Source: Oxyruncus cristatus
Lineage: Eukaryota; Chordata; Aves; Passeriformes; Cotingidae
Assembly: GCA_013399855.1 (NCBI GenBank)
Contig: VXAY01007422.1
Coordinates: 1 to 64,000 of the forward strand
Direction: 5' to 3'
Length of the DNA: 64,000 nucleotides
Shown: piece after piece, positions 35,510 through 48,514 of the stretch
Position numbering within the stretch: position 1 is the first letter of the stretch
Layout of the letters: each line of letters opens with the position of its first letter
The notes under the pieces: generated by a model
Databases searched by the model: none
Told to the model about the DNA's origin: nothing
The model's input: the letters and a program-made list of their open reading frames with translations, nothing else
Position numbers and translations under genes: made by a program

Positions 35510-36165
35510 GATGGGAACGGCCCTGAGGAGAAGGATTTGGGGTGCAGGTGGGTGAGAAGCTGGACATGACCTGGAAATGTGCCCTGACAGCCCAGAAACC
35601 CAGCTTGGGCAGGAGGTGAGGGGGGGATTGTGCCCCTCTGCCCCCCCTCGGGTGAGACCCCCCTGCAGAGCTGCTCCAGCCCTGGGAACAGCACAGGGAG
35701 GACGTGGAGCTGCTGGAGCGAGTCCAGAGGAGGCCCCGGAGCTGCTGCCAGGGCTGGAGCCCCTCTGCCATGGAGCCAGGCTGGGAGAGCTGGGGGGGTT
35801 CCCCTGGAGAAGAGAAGGCTCCAGGGAGAGCTGAGAGCCCCTGGCAGGGCCTAAAGGGGCTCCAGGAGAGCTGGAGAGGGACTGGGGACAAGGCAGGGAG
35901 GGACAGGACACAGGGAATGGCTTCCCAGTGCCAGAGGGCAGGGAGAGATGGGAGATTGGGAAGGAATTCTTCCCTGAGAGAGTGGTGAGGGACCGAAATG
36001 GATTTCCTAGAGAAGCTGTGGCTGCCCCTGGATCCCTGGAAGTGTCCCAGGCCAGGTTGGAGCACCCTGGGCTGGTGGAAGGTGTCCCTGCCCATGGCAG
36101 GGGGTGGCACTGGGTGGGCTTTAAGTTCCCTTCCCACCGAAACCATTCCAGGATTCCATTGCACA
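35510..36165 (+). mobile_element. Longest single CR1 LINE 3' end
   Basis: Starts upstream of the usual truncation point with gtgagaagctggacatgacc and aatgtgccctgacagcccag, which resembles the end of the CR1 second reading frame. It continues through the whole 3' UTR to ccgaaaccattccaggattc. No functional coding potential. Confidence 0.88.
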
Positions 36166-37649
36166 ATTCCACGTGCACATGGCACAGATGGAGACGGTTC
36201 AGTGGGTTTTCCCAAGAATAAAATCAGATCCTCCCCCAGGATGAAGCACATCCATGAACTCCTGACAGGGGTCACCAGCACCAGGGTGTGCCCGAGTCAG
36301 TCTGGGCCGCCCCCGCGGAGCTCTGAGCACCCCCTGAACCGAGGGGATCGCTGGGATCACTGGCTAAGCAACATTCAGAGACGACAGGGCAAAGAAAAGA
36401 GCTCCAGGAAAGCACCTAAACACTGGAGAAAGGACCCAGGGCGGGGGTTTGCAGGGGAAGACAGGAAGGGCGCGACCCGTTTAATCCCTCAAACAAGGAG
36501 AGTGGATCACACGTTTATTGCAGGCTGCAGGTACCAAAGAGCTCTTTTGGCCAAGGAAATTAAAATTTAAATGTAAAATTGGTCAGAAATTCCAAGAGCA
36601 ATATCCAGAGGAAGAAACGGGATTATTTGTTTCGGAGAGGAAGTGGTTGAATAAAAGAACAGTCTGTCCTGGCCTATAGAGGGTTCCTCGCCTCTTCAAA
36701 CCGTGATCAGAGGATTTTTAATTAAATACAAGTGGTTTTGTTGAATATAAGAAGAGCAGCAAAAAAAAAAAAAAAAAGAAAAAAAAATCAGCCCCCCCAA
36801 AAAAAACCCCAGAGAGACAAAGGAGGTCAAAGCACACTGCTGTCCTGGTCAATTGGAATACGAAAATTCTGGGAGAGGATTGTAATCAGAGCTGATTAAA
36901 GAATCCCGGATCATTATCATTACATCAAGAGCACTTGAATCAAGAAATGGAGGTGTTTTAATCCACCTTTCCATTCTCAGGCTCTTCCAGAGAACACTCT
37001 GGTTTCCCACAGGGCTGTGGAAAAGCCTTGAGGGACCACAAGCAGCCACAAAAAGGGGGAAGAAAAAAGGGTTAAAGCCACTCTGACTGTTTGGTTTTTT
37101 ACCAGTTAACCTTGGATTTATTAATTTCTGCATATTTTTGACATAATCAAAGCGAGAAAAGCGATTTCCCAACCAATCCAGGAGAAAGAGGCACTGATAC
37201 TAAAGCCCACCTGATGTGCAGGGATAATTGTTGCAAAGAGGACTTTTCAACATGTTAAATAAGTCATTATTGGTTGCAGAGGCCCAAACCTAATTAATGC
37301 TTGTTCCTTCGCTTTCTGAAGAAAAGAATCATAATTTGGTTGAATTAATGAACAACAAACTGGGTTAGGAAAGCGTCTCTCCAGGCCAAATCCATCTCCA
37401 CTTCATGGTGGCAGTAAAATTTTTCCTGACACTCCTCACAAAGTTTAAATCCCTGTTAAAAACTAGATTCTGGATATCCTGAGTGTAAACAGTGGTGCCT
37501 GGAGAGCAGGGGCTGCTGGTAAAGCCCCACTGCTCTCTCACACCCTTCTCCTGAACTTCAGATCTTCTAAAGTGAGAATAAAAGCATTTTAATAGAGAAA
37601 AATCCATATATTTGATATTCTCTTCCCATATATTAGATAAATGAGTCTG

Positions 37650-38080
37650 AGAGAGGGTCATAAAGATGCTCCGAAGGCTGGAGCACATCTGTGAGGAAAG
37701 GCTGAGTTGGGCCTGGAGAAGAGAAGGCTCCAGGGAAACCTGAGAGCTCCTTCCAGGGCCTAAAGGGGCTCCAGGAGAGCTGGAGAGGGACTGGGGACAA
37801 GGGATGGAGGGACAGGACACAGGGAATGGCCTCATGGTGGAAAAGGGGAGATTTGGGTGGGAGATTGGGAAGGAATTGCTGGCTGGGAGGGTGGGGAGGC
37901 CCTGGCCCAGGTTGCCCAGAGAAGCTGTGGCTGCCCCTGGATCCCTGGAAGTGTCCAAGGCCAGGTTGGAGCACCCTGGGCTGGTGGAAGGTGTCCCTGC
38001 CCATGGAAGGGGGTGGCACTGGATGGGCTTTAAGGTCCCCTCCAACCCAAGCCCTCCTGGAATTCCATGATAACACGAAG
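37650..38080 (+). mobile_element. Long CR1 LINE 3' end
   Basis: gagggtcataaagatgctcc and ggctggagcacatctgtgag precede the common body; ends cctcctggaattccatga. Confidence 0.87.
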
Positions 38081-39074
38081 TGCCAGGTTTCTTCCCTCCT
38101 GCCCCATGAATGTTCTGCCCTTCCAAGACTCCCATTTGTTTTCCAGCCTTAAGTTCTTTGTCATTAAAAATGTCAGTGTGGGAACATCCACAGTGCTCTC
38201 CACACTGCCTGACAATCTCTACTGCTAAAGAAGGCAGCCTCTTCCCTCAGTTTTACTCCAAAAGAATAGAAAATACACGTTTTAGGGGCAGAGGAATGAA
38301 AAGAAATGCAGGACCAGAGGACACAAATAACAGCGAGTGGCTGATGAAAAAGGGAGGCCGTGGAAGAAACTCCTTGGAGGCAAATGAAGATGACAAATCA
38401 AACAAAACTGTAGCAAAGAGGAAAATGAACCCGCCCAGAATATTTAGTGCCCAGGCCTGAGCCCAGACAAGTGAAGTGCTTCTGCTGACTCAAAGAAATT
38501 CCCCAGCCAGCCCATTCCAGGAGCCTAAAATCCCATCCACTTTGGAAAGGAGCCTTAGGGGCTCATCCAAACCACAGCTTGCTTCTCTCCATCCTGATGC
38601 TTCCTAACAATTCTGCCCCATCAGCAAAATTCCAGCCCAACACCTTGTAAAAAATCCCTTTAAAAATCAAGAAATTGCTTGTAAATGCAGCTGAATCCCA
38701 AGGAGCAGCCAAGATCTGCTTCTGTTGCCAAACCTCCCTTCCCAGAAAACCTGCTGAGCTTTTGAGCTTCTTGGAGCAGAATTGCAAATGGAGATGGAGA
38801 TCCCAAAGATCATTAACCTCCAGCACTTTATGCAAAATTGGCGTGAGCAGTTTTACAGATGAGAAGAGGAAGGAGGGGGAGAAGTGGGAACTGGAGCAAA
38901 GCTCAGCTTAGTTACACGTGGGCACCCCTGGGTGCTCCCAGCAGAGCAGAGACTCGGGGAGGGAAGGGGCTGGAGGTGCAGAGAGGATGGAGGAAACCCC
39001 GTCAAAATCTGTTTCCTTAATTCTGCTGCTCTAATTGCACAAAATAACGTGGAGTCCTGCAGGTGGAGGATCGT

Positions 39075-39275
39075 GAGAACCTTCCTGGGAGGGTGGGGAG
39101 GCCCTGGCCCAGGTTGGGCAGAGAAGCTGTGGTTGCCCCTGGATCCCTGGAAGTGTCCAAGGCCAGGTTGGAGCCACCTGGGCTGGTGGAAGGTGTCCCT
39201 GCCCATGGCAGGGGGTGGCACTGGATGGGCTTTGAGGTCCCTCCCAACCCAACCCATCCTGGGATTCTGTGTTTG
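39075..39275 (+). mobile_element. CR1 LINE 3' end, short
   Basis: ccttcctgggagggtgggga to acccatcctgggattctgtg. Confidence 0.87.
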
Positions 39276-39369
39276 GTGAGGTGGCTCCTGCATGTGCCAA
39301 GACCCAGAGCCTTCCATGGACCTTCTGCCCCTCAGATAAGGGATATCAAGTGAAGGACACACATTTGGG

Positions 39370-39725
39370 GGCCTCAGGGGGACCTTCTGGCTCTGCAACT
39401 CCCTGACAGGAGGGGGGAGCCGGGGGGGGTCGGGCTCTGCTCCCAGGGAACAGGGACAGGAGGAGAGGGAACGGCCTCCAGCTGGGCCAGGGCAGGGGCA
39501 GGGGGGACAGGAGGAGGAATTTCTCCCTGGAAAGGGTGGTCAGGCCTTGGCAGGGGCTGCCCAGGGAGGTTTGGAGTGCCCAGCCCTGGAGGTGCCCAGG
39601 CAGGGAGCAGATGTGGCCCTGGGACACGGTTTGGTGGGTGTGGAGGGATTCGGTCAAAGGTTGAACTTGATGATCTTGGAGGCCTTTTCCAACCTCAAGG
39701 ATTCTGTGATTCCTCATTTCTGGTT
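39370..39725 (+). mobile_element. CR1 LINE 3' end, third subfamily
   Basis: gaccttctggctctgcaact, gggaacagggacaggaggag and ggtcaaaggttgaacttgat, ending aaggattctgtgattcctc. Confidence 0.85.
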
Positions 39726-40559
39726 CTATAATGAGACCACCCTCACCAAACCTCTCAGGACTGCAGCAAACCCTGTCACCTCCGTGAGAAGTTGCCTCCA
39801 AGCCCAACCACGTGCCAGGGAAGTTCCCAGGTTGGCAGGAGAGGCCTATTCCAGTCAGGAACAAACCTGAGTGCCACATTAAGCCTTAAATTCACTGCTT
39901 TATATAATCCAGGCCTATTTCTAATACTGCTCAAGATCCCTATAAACAGAGTGAATTTTCCAGCCATTAATAGGATCTTTCTTTCCACTCCAGGGATATT
40001 TACAGCATCAATTATCTTGTACCTCATCTGACACGTGCTCAGCTCCAGCTGATCTAACCACAGCTATTATCTGGGGTCAGAGACAGCTTTAATTTGGGCA
40101 AGGAATGGCATAAAAGGCATTCAAATAACCTTATGCCACTTCTCCTGGAGTTTTGTCAAGAAGGAAAACAAACTCTGCGTCCACAGCCAGGTAATGCCCC
40201 GGAATTAATTCTCTGTAATTAACTGTGAGCTTTCTTTTTTTTTTTTTTTGTCTTTTTCTTTAGTTCAGAACCACCGACGTCAGGAGGATTCTGGTGAGCA
40301 AATCCTGAGAGGGACTTCCTCAGCAGCTATTCAGGGCTAATTAAACATCATCAAAAGCGAGCTGGAGGTGAAAATCTACCCCTCGGCCTGACGGGAGCTC
40401 TGTGTTTCCATCCCCACGTGCACATTCAATCTCCAGGCCTTCATTTGCACCAGCGGGGTTGTCACTGGGCATCAATCCCTTATTTCAGTGTGGGACTGAC
40501 AGGTCCCTGTCCTTGGGCACCCACCAACAGCGACCTGGGGGGGCTGTGGCCACTCCAGA

Positions 40560-40685
40560 AGGGGCTGGGCTGGAAGGGACCTTAAAGCCCCTCCAGTTCC
40601 GTGGGCAGGGACCTTCCAGTAGCCCAAGTTACTCCAAGCCCTGTCCAACCTGGCCTGGATCATTCCCAGGGATTTCTGTGTGACC
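40560..40685 (-). mobile_element. CR1 LINE 3' end, diverged
   Basis: gggctgggctggaagggacc, ttaaagcccctccagttccg and agccctgtccaacctggcct. Confidence 0.72.
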
Positions 40686-41204
40686 CCCTGAGGGATTTGA
40701 GGCTGCAGGTGGAAGTCTGGGAGGAGAAATAAAGGAATATTTTCCTTTTTCTCCACCTCTCTCACGTCAGTCCTCCCAAACTCCACATTTAGGCTTTTTT
40801 TTGTCTTTCCAGACATTGTTTTGAACTTCGGGATCGATGGATGGAGTTCTGGAAGGGAGGGATGGCTCTGATCTGCTCCAGCTCCTCCTGCAGTCACTCC
40901 CTCCCTTTGACCTTTGTCTCCACATTTTCTCTTTGCTGCCTTCCCACCCCAAAATCGTCCCTGGGGCTGTTTCCAGGCAGGTGGGAATCAGGGAAATTTG
41001 TGTGTTCAGTGCTGGTTGTACTTTGAAATTGCAAATTGCTTTGGGTTTTATTGAAGTCCAATCAATATCCATGAGAAGGTGGGGGAGAATAACGTAAAGC
41101 TGCAGGAATGATTGCGAGGGAGGAGAATCCCAAACACTGTTTAAAACCTTTTGTTTTGAACACTGCAAGAACTAAAGAACCTGCACTGGGAATTTATACA
41201 ATCA

Positions 41205-41405
41205 TGGAACCTTGGACACTTCCAGGGATGGGTTCTCTGGGCAACTCTGTCTCACCACCCCCACAGGGCAGAGTTTATTCCTAATTTCCAATCCAAATCC
41301 CTCCTGTTTTCATTTCAAACCCTTCCCCTCTGTCCTTTCCCTCTCTGCCTATGTAAAAATCCCTCAACCTCGTGTCTCTTTAATGCCTTATCCCAGGGAA
41401 ACCTT
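41205..41405 (-). mobile_element. CR1 LINE fragment, diverged
   Basis: ccttggacacttccagggat and gggttctctgggcaactctg, then a degraded body. Confidence 0.65.
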
Positions 41406-41604
41406 TCAGTGAGGCCTCAAATGGACCTGAGAATAAAGGGAAAAGCCAGAGTTGGATCCATGGAATGGTTCAATTCACCTGACATCAGAGAGGGTGGTGG
41501 CTGATCGTCCAAGGACCTACAGCTGAGGATCATCCGAGCCAGTGTTTTATGGGGACTGATGGATGCAAAGCTGGGATATAAAAATCCCTTTTCCATTAGC
41601 TGGT

Positions 41605-42035
41605 TTGGGTTGGAAGGGACCTTAAAGCCCATCCCATCCCACCCCCTGTCACAGGTAGGGACACTTCCCTCCAGCCCAGGTTGCTTCAACCTGGGCTTGG
41701 ACACTTCCAGGGATCCAGGGGCAGCCACAGCTTCTCTGCCCAACCTGGGCCAGGGCCTCCCCACCCTCCCAGCCAGCAATTCCTTCCCAATCTCCCATCT
41801 CTCCCTGCCCTCTGGCAGTGGGAAGCCATTCCCTGTGTCCTGTCCCTCCATCCCTTGTCCCCAGTCCCTCTCCAGCTCTCCTGGAGCCCCTTTAGGCCCT
41901 GCCAGGGGCTCTCAGCTCTCCCTGGAGCCTTCTCTTCTCCAGGGGAACCCCCCCAGCTCTCCCAGCCTGGCTCCATGGCAGAGGGGCTCCAGCCCTGGCA
42001 GCAGCTCCAGGGCCTCCCCTGGACTGGCTCCAACA
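41605..42035 (-). mobile_element. Long CR1 LINE 3' end
   Basis: tttgggttggaagggacctt through ggagcccctttaggccctgc to ctccagccctggcagcagct. Confidence 0.88.
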
Positions 42036-42224
42036 ACAATTCCCTTGTCCCAGCAGTGCAGATTTGGGACACTCCCACACACCTCAATGCACAAACACAT
42101 TTTGGTTCTGGATGTAAAGGATGGACTGAGCTTCTTTTAAACCCACCTGTCCTTGTATTTCCCATTACTCTTTTCAAGGCAAAGGGCCGGAGAATGAATA
42201 GTGGTGAGTCCCCACCCCTGCAGG

Positions 42225-42350
42225 GATTTCAAAGCCCTGGGGACGTGGCACTTGGGGCCACGGGGCAGTGGTGGCCTTGGCAGTGCTGGGGGACGGTTGG
42301 ACTTGAAGATCTCAAAGGTTTTTCCAACCTAAATCATCTGTGCTTTAGGC
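42225..42350 (+). mobile_element. CR1 LINE tail
   Basis: gggatttcaaagccctgggg, gtggcacttggggccac and ggttggacttgaagatctca. Confidence 0.75.
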
Positions 42351-43129
42351 TGAGACTTCAGCTCCAGCCTGGGCTGGAGGTTTTTAGGGGGATGGAAAAC
42401 CACCCTGCTTTTTGGAAGCCCAACCTTCTTTGTCCTCACTGTGGACTCCAATGGTTGTCCTCCAACGTGCCTTAATGAAGACCTCAGTGCTCAATATTTC
42501 CTTCAGAGCCTCTCCAGAAGTTTTTAATTCGTGTCTAATTGCTTTGTGGATAACGCCAGAGGAAAACAATCCACCAGCTGGCAAATTGGGATGTTTTAAC
42601 ACATTCCATGCTCATCTGGCTATTTTAAACCCATTCCCTGCTCCGGGGCTGGGCTGGGCCTTGCCATCACCACACTGGCTCCAACTCCCTTCCATCTGAC
42701 TTCAGGAGATCTCCTGGATGCAGCAGGAACGTAATGAGCAAATGAGCACTGTAAGGACATGGGAATTCAAGTCCAAAGCTCAAATAACATGTCCAGATTC
42801 CTCTCAGCATTGAGGAATTTATGCAAAGATAAAGCAAATAATGGCCTTGGAGCTGCTTGGCATTTGCTGCTTTCAAAAGGGACTAATTATCCTTTCACAC
42901 ACACACACATCCTAAATAATCCCAGAGTTTCTCTGCAACTGCCTGGAGCTGCAGTTTCAGAGAGCCTGACAGTGATTGCAATCCAGAGGGACACGTGCTC
43001 CGGGTTTGGGGAGGGTTTGGGGTATCTGGGGAGCGGGGAGGGAGGTGGGGTTTTCTCCCAGTTCAGTTATTCAGTTCCTTAATCTCTCTATGTTCCCGTG
43101 GATCTTCTGCAGGTTTCCTTCTCGTGGAA

Positions 43130-43260
43130 GTAAGGCCAGGCTGGACGGGGCTTGGAGCACCCTGGGCTGGTGGAAGGTGTCCCTGCCCATGGCAGGGGTG
43201 GCACTGGATGGGCTTTGAGGTCGCTTCCAACCCAACCCATTCCAGGATTTTATGAAACGT
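43130..43260 (+). mobile_element. CR1 LINE tail
   Basis: ctgggctggtggaaggtgtc to acccattccaggattttatg. Confidence 0.85.
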
Positions 43261-43334
43261 CACCTCAGGCTGTGACAGTTTTGATAGGAAACCAAATCCC
43301 AGCCCTGATCCAGGACAGATTGTGGGTACAGAAT

Positions 43335-43750
43335 TGTAGGATTTCTGCAAGACAATGGACACATTCTGAACGAGCCATGTCCAGAGGGGTGTTGTTGGAC
43401 TGACCTCGCCTGAAGATACAGAAGGAATTTGACTATGCTGTGAACGTGAGAAAGGAAGAAGCAAGCATGGGAAAGGAACTAAGTTGAAACATATTATTGC
43501 CATTATTGCTATTATTGTTGATTATTGCTATACTAGCAAGGCTAACTGATAGTGCATAGACAGATTGCTTTTAACCAGTCATAACAATATAAAGTGTATG
43601 AGGAGTTTAAAAGAACCAATGCTAAACTATCATGTATGAGGTAATAGCATAAGAGAAATGTATAAAAGCTAAATGCTGTGTAAAATAAATGAGATCTGCT
43701 TTACGATCACGTTGGTCTTTGTGCAGTTACTCCGTGCCCTCTCTGCCACA
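43335..43750 (+). mobile_element. Solo LTR of an endogenous retrovirus (416 bp)
   Basis: Starts tgtagg and ends gccaca, satisfying the TG...CA rule, and is flanked by a perfect 6-bp target duplication cagaat (43329-43334 and 43751-43756). A TATA box (tataaaag, 43661-43668) and a polyadenylation signal aataaa (43684-43689) lie in order, marking U3, R and U5. There is no internal gag, pol or env sequence, so the provirus has been lost by LTR-LTR recombination. A 6-bp duplication suits an alpha/beta-like (ERVK-type) virus. It lies antisense to MDGA2 transcription. Confidence 0.9.
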
Positions 43751-43914
43751 CAGAATGATGGGAAAAGGGACAGCAAAGCCCTTCGGAAGCTCTGGCTCAT
43801 CCCTCCCCACATCCAGAGGCACTGCCAGCACCAAGCAGAGCTCCCCCAGCCTGTGCCCACAGAATTCCCAGCCATGGATCCTCCCTGGAGCTCCTGTTCA
43901 GGGCTGGACGTGGC

Positions 43915-44165
43915 TCCTTCCACCTGCCCAGGTTGCTCCAACCTGGCCCTGGACACTTCCAGGGATCCAGGAGCAGCCACAGCTTCTCTGGGCAACCTGG
44001 GCCAGGGCCTGCCCACCCTCCCAGCCAGCAATTCCTTCCCAATCTCCCACCTAAACCAGTTTAAAGCCATTCCCTGTGTCCTGTCCCTCCCTCCCTTGTC
44101 CCCAGTCCCTCTCCAGCTCTCCTGGAGCCCCTTTAGGCCCTGCAAGGGGCTCCAAGGTCTCTCGC
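43915..44165 (-). mobile_element. CR1 LINE segment within a dispersed duplication
   Basis: Common-subfamily body with caccta-aaccagtttaaagc replacing the usual ctccctgccctctgg block, a variant shared only with 46258-46590. Confidence 0.85.
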
Positions 44166-44325
44166 CAATAAACACCCTAAAGTTCTAGAGAACAAACTCA
44201 ATCCAGCACAAACCCAGGGAATGTGAAGGCAACCACATGGAACAAACCACCATCATCTTCCTCCTTTTCCCTGTGGGACTCAAATCAAACCCACCCCAAG
44301 AGCCCCAGTGCTGTTCCTGGGGCAG
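43925..44325. repeat. Direct duplication, copy 1
   Basis: Matches 46350-46745 at an offset of 2,424 bp. The shared part includes about 150 bp of non-CR1 sequence (44170-44320: caccctaaagttctagagaa, gtgaaggcaaccacatggaa), so this is duplicated DNA rather than two independent insertions. Confidence 0.88.
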
Positions 44326-44539
44326 TAGCGAGCTCTGGGTCCTTTCCCAGCATTTCCAGTTCAGGTTCCCGACTGGTTTTAAAGGTCAAACCTTTAACTG
44401 GGATCAGGAAGTCACAACAGGCTGTTGGCCAGAGCTGCCTGGGAAAAAAAAAAAGCAGCAACAAGGGGCTAAAACGCAGTTTGGGAGGAGGAGAAATGCA
44501 TGTTTAGGTTCTTGTCTCTGGCTGGTGAGCTCAGGGGGT

Positions 44540-45210
44540 TTGATGCAGAGCTGATGTGTCCAATTAAAACAAATGAAATAAGTAAATAAAAAAATAAAAT
44601 AAAACAAATTAACTTTTTTAAATTATATAAAAAGCAAAGCCAGCAGCAGTTCCTTGGAGCCCAGCAGGGATGTTCTACCATGGAAGCAGGTGGGGGTCAA
44701 GCTGGAATAAGCTCCTTTCCCAAAAGGAGGATCCACCCCAGCCACCCTCCACACACCCTTTTTTACCCTTCTTTACACCCACAACTTTCTAAACTGAATT
44801 AAAACAGGCCTGAAAAAAAATCAGTGGAAAATGTTCCACAAACCAGGAATTCTGGAGTTCAGGAAGCAGGGGTTTCGACACAGAGCTGAAAGTCTGATGT
44901 GCCAAATTAAAAATAAAATAAATTAAATTTGAAAAGGGAGATTAAAAAAAAAACCAAAGCCAGCAGCAGTTCCTTGGAGCCCAGCAGGGATGTTCCACCA
45001 AGGAAGCAGGTGGGGGTCAGGCTGGAATAAGCTCCTTTCCCAAAAGGAGGATCCGCCCCAACCACCCTCAACATATCAAACCCTTCTTTACACCCACAAC
45101 TTTCTGAACTGCCTGAATGAAAATGGAATTTTAATTTAACTGAATTAAAACAAGCCTGAAAAAAAAATCGAGGGAAAACGTCCCACAAACCAGGAATTCT
45201 GGAGTTCACA
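44540..45210. repeat. Tandem duplication, ~320-bp unit
   Basis: Blocks agcagcagttccttggagcc, aataagctcctttcccaaaa and caggaattctggagttca occur near 44643/44961, 44706/45024 and 44847/45189. Homology is high but interrupted by indels. Confidence 0.87.
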
Positions 45211-45539
45211 AAGCATTTTCTCCTCCTGCCTCAACTCAGAACACGCAGGAAAAATCCAACTTTCCAGCAGCACCAACATCAGCCTTTTTTTTTTTTTTTA
45301 CTGCTGCCCATACAAAGATTTTCATTATGGAAAATAAAAATGCACACGAGGTGCTGAGGAACTGAGAACGTTTAACAGGCATTTCCAAGCTGGGTAATTC
45401 CGACTGAACAGTGTTTTCTGAGGGTGCAAAAATGCCCTGAAATTACAGGGGCTGCTCCAAAATTCCGTTAATGATTGATGGCAGAGCTGCCTCACTCATT
45501 CCCCGAGCACAGCTACAGCATTCCAGGGGTTTTTTTCTA

Positions 45540-45605
45540 CCCCAGTGGAAGTTTCCCTGTCCAGGGCAGGGATGGTCGGGATGGTCTTTAAGGTTCTTTC
45601 CTGTG
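45540..45605 (+). mobile_element. CR1 LINE tail, degraded
   Basis: gtttccctgtccagggcagg and gggatggtctttaaggttct. Confidence 0.6.
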
Positions 45606-46257
45606 GTTTGCTGGTTCCCCCATAAACTTCCTCATTCACTCAGTGAAATCAGGACCCCCAGGCACCTGAAACTCAATTTCTAAATTATGGGTACGAGAGC
45701 TGAAAATCTGAATTTTGATGGAAACAGGATGGCAGAGCTCTTATAAAATATATTTACACCATCTATATTCCCATTTTTGTTGAGGGGAATGGTTTGGTTC
45801 AACTCTGGTGAGTGAAACAACTCCCTGAGAGCTCAAAGGGATCAAGACCTCAAAAAAAAAATCCAGCACCAAACTCCAAAGAATGTGACTTTTCCCCACT
45901 CAGGGGAAGCAAAAAACCTCCATATTCAAATGCGCAACAACTGTATGAAAAGCGGGAATAAACCAGTGAAAACCAGACTCTTCAACCCTCAGCCAAAGTC
46001 TTTTCCATGAAAAAAAAAAAAAGGAAGATGAAAAGCGACAGAAAATCTCCTGAAACGGAGACAAGCATCGAAATTGGGAAACAAAAACAAAACACAACCC
46101 TGAAACCCCAGAAGACAAATCCTCACAAAAGGCTTCTCCTCTTGTAAGCCTGAGGCAAAACCCTTTTTGGAGAATAAAGGGGAGCTCAGTGATTTTTCTT
46201 TGCTCTCTGAAAAGCTGCAGAACTCTGGAAAATCAGCCACACTCCCGCTCATGTCAT

Positions 46258-46590
46258 AAAATCACGGAGTCCTGGAATGGTTTGGGAGGGAAGGGACCTC
46301 CAAGCCCATCCCATCCCACCCCTGCCATGGGCAGGGACACCTTCCACCAGCCCAGGTTGCTCCAGCCTGGCCTTGGACACTTCCAGGGATCCAGGGGCAG
46401 CCACAGCTTCTCTGAGAATTCCATTCCAGCCCCTCCCCACGCTCCCAGCCAGCAATTCCTTCCCAGTATCCCACCTAAACCAGTTTAAAGCCATTCCCTG
46501 TGTCCTGTCCCTCCCTCCCTTGTCCCCAGTCCCTCTCCAGCTCTCCTGGAGCCCCTTTAGGCCCTGCAAGAGGCTCCAAGGTCTCTCGCC
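46258..46590 (-). mobile_element. CR1 LINE 3' end
   Basis: Complete tail (aaaatcacggagtcctggaa) plus body; its upstream two thirds belong to the 2,424-bp offset duplication. Confidence 0.87.
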
Positions 46591-46745
46591 AATAAACACC
46601 CTAAAGTTCTAGAGAACAAACTCAATCCGGCACAAACCCAGGGAATGTGAAGGCAACCACATGGAACAAACCACCATTATCTTCCTCCTTTTCCCTGTGG
46701 GACTCAAATCAAACCCAGCCCAAGAGCCCCAGTGCTGTTCCTGGG
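46350..46745. repeat. Direct duplication, copy 2
   Basis: Partner of 43925-44325. The copies diverge abruptly after the gtgctgttcctggg block. Confidence 0.88.
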
Positions 46746-48114
46746 ATGAGCAGGAGGTGCCATTTTCTCCTGGAGGGCTGTTTTTGCCCGAGTGAGATAA
46801 TTCCGTGCTCGTTTGGAATGCTGAGGGCTCTCTGACTCCCTCACCATACGTTGCTGGTTGGTGGTCAGGTCTGCCTGACACCAGGAAGGAAAAAATCTGG
46901 GGAATTTTGTATGGGAAAGTATTTAAACGTGGACTCTTTACCCTCCTTCTCCTGCAAGAATTAATGTCTGAGTTCACAGGGGGGATTTAGAGCATTTTAT
47001 GGGGTGTTTGATACATCGAACATTGGTGGTAAAAGTGGAGTTGGGGCTTTCTGGTGAGTCCTAAAGAACCTCCTTAAACAATTCCCACGTTTCCGCCTTC
47101 CAGAATCCTCTATTTTCCAGTTTCCCTGGCAGGAGAGTATTACAGAAGTCTCTTCTCAGCTCCCCCAGGTGTTACAGTGCAGGCACAGGCAGCAGCAGCT
47201 TCCGTAACATCCCATTTTACTGTTGCTGCTGGGATGGTTTGGAAGAGGGTGAGCGATGCTGGACCTTCGTCCTCACCACTGTCTTATTCCTGGATTTTTG
47301 CCTCCTTGGCCTTAACCCCCCCCCCATTTCTGGGCACGTTTTCTTCCCAGGTGTCTCTGTGTGGCCACGGCAATTAAGACGTAATTCAGGTACTGAAAAT
47401 CCTGTGGAGCTGCTCCGTTATTTTCTGTGCTGCCTCCTTGCCTGGTGTTTACTGCACTGAGTCGTGCCTTTATCGCCCTGACATTTTTAATTGCCATCTC
47501 TGGGATCTCCCAACGTTCACTGATACGTTATCTGAGCTCCTTTTTTTGGGGGGGCTTTCATTCACTAGAGTGTCAGGGATGTGCTGGAATCGTCGTTCAC
47601 ATGGCTGGATGAGGGAGCACAAATAACAAATGCAAATTTGAAGGGGGAAAAGAGGAAAATTAATAAAAAGCAATAAACATTGGCATGGAAATATATTCAT
47701 CTTTCCACACTCTTTTTTTTTTCTTTTTTGCATGATACAGTGTAAAAAGACAATTTGGAATGAGATATTTGTGAGGATGGAAAGCATTTCAAAGCTTCCC
47801 AATACTGATAATTGTAATTTTAAAGCAATAGAGAAATGCAAGTTCATTAGAGGGGTTGTCATTATTCCCTCTCTGAGGTCAAATCTGTGCATTTAAAAGA
47901 TGAAAATCTGAGGGCAGGGCTGTGTTTGGGGGTCACTGGAGGGCAGGGTGGGCTCTCCAGGACACAGCCCTGGTCTGGTGGGACAGGTCAGGATGGGTGG
48001 AATGGGAAGAACCAAGGCTTGGGACTGCCCTGGATCTGCACAAGGCTCAGAGAACTTGGGGTATGTGATGATGTGTCTTCATCAGTCCCCACATTCATCC
48101 CAGAATGGGTTCAA

Positions 48115-48295
48115 AGGTCCTCTGTTTCCAACTTTTTCCCATGGGCAGGGACACCTTCCACCAGCCCACGTTGCTCCAACCTGCCCTTGGACACTTCCAG
48201 GGATCCAGGGGCAGCCACAGCTTCTCTGGGCAACCTGGGCCAGGGCCTCCCCACCCTCCCAGCCAGCAATTCCTTCCCAATATCCCACCGAATTC
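48115..48295 (-). mobile_element. CR1 LINE 3' end, short
   Basis: cccatgggcagggacacctt to ccagccagcaattccttccc. Confidence 0.85.
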
Positions 48296-48514
48296 TTTGC
48301 CTGGACAGTTGGATCACAGGGAATTGTTGTGCCTAATCATGGCCTGAGGCGGCCCGAGGTCGCAGCAGAGGATGTGTCTGGGAAGCTGAAGAGCAGGGAA
48401 TGGTGTCACAACCTGATCTGAGGCTGCTGAGCAGACTGGGCTGGAAGAGCTTCCTGCTCTGTGTGTGCACATCATCCAGAAGGGAAAGGGAAAACGCCCA
48501 GCCTGGATGTGGGA

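Noticed and set aside
35487..36281. 264-codon minus-strand frame
   Set aside because: Antisense read of a CR1 3' UTR; the same peptide pieces recur at every CR1 copy.
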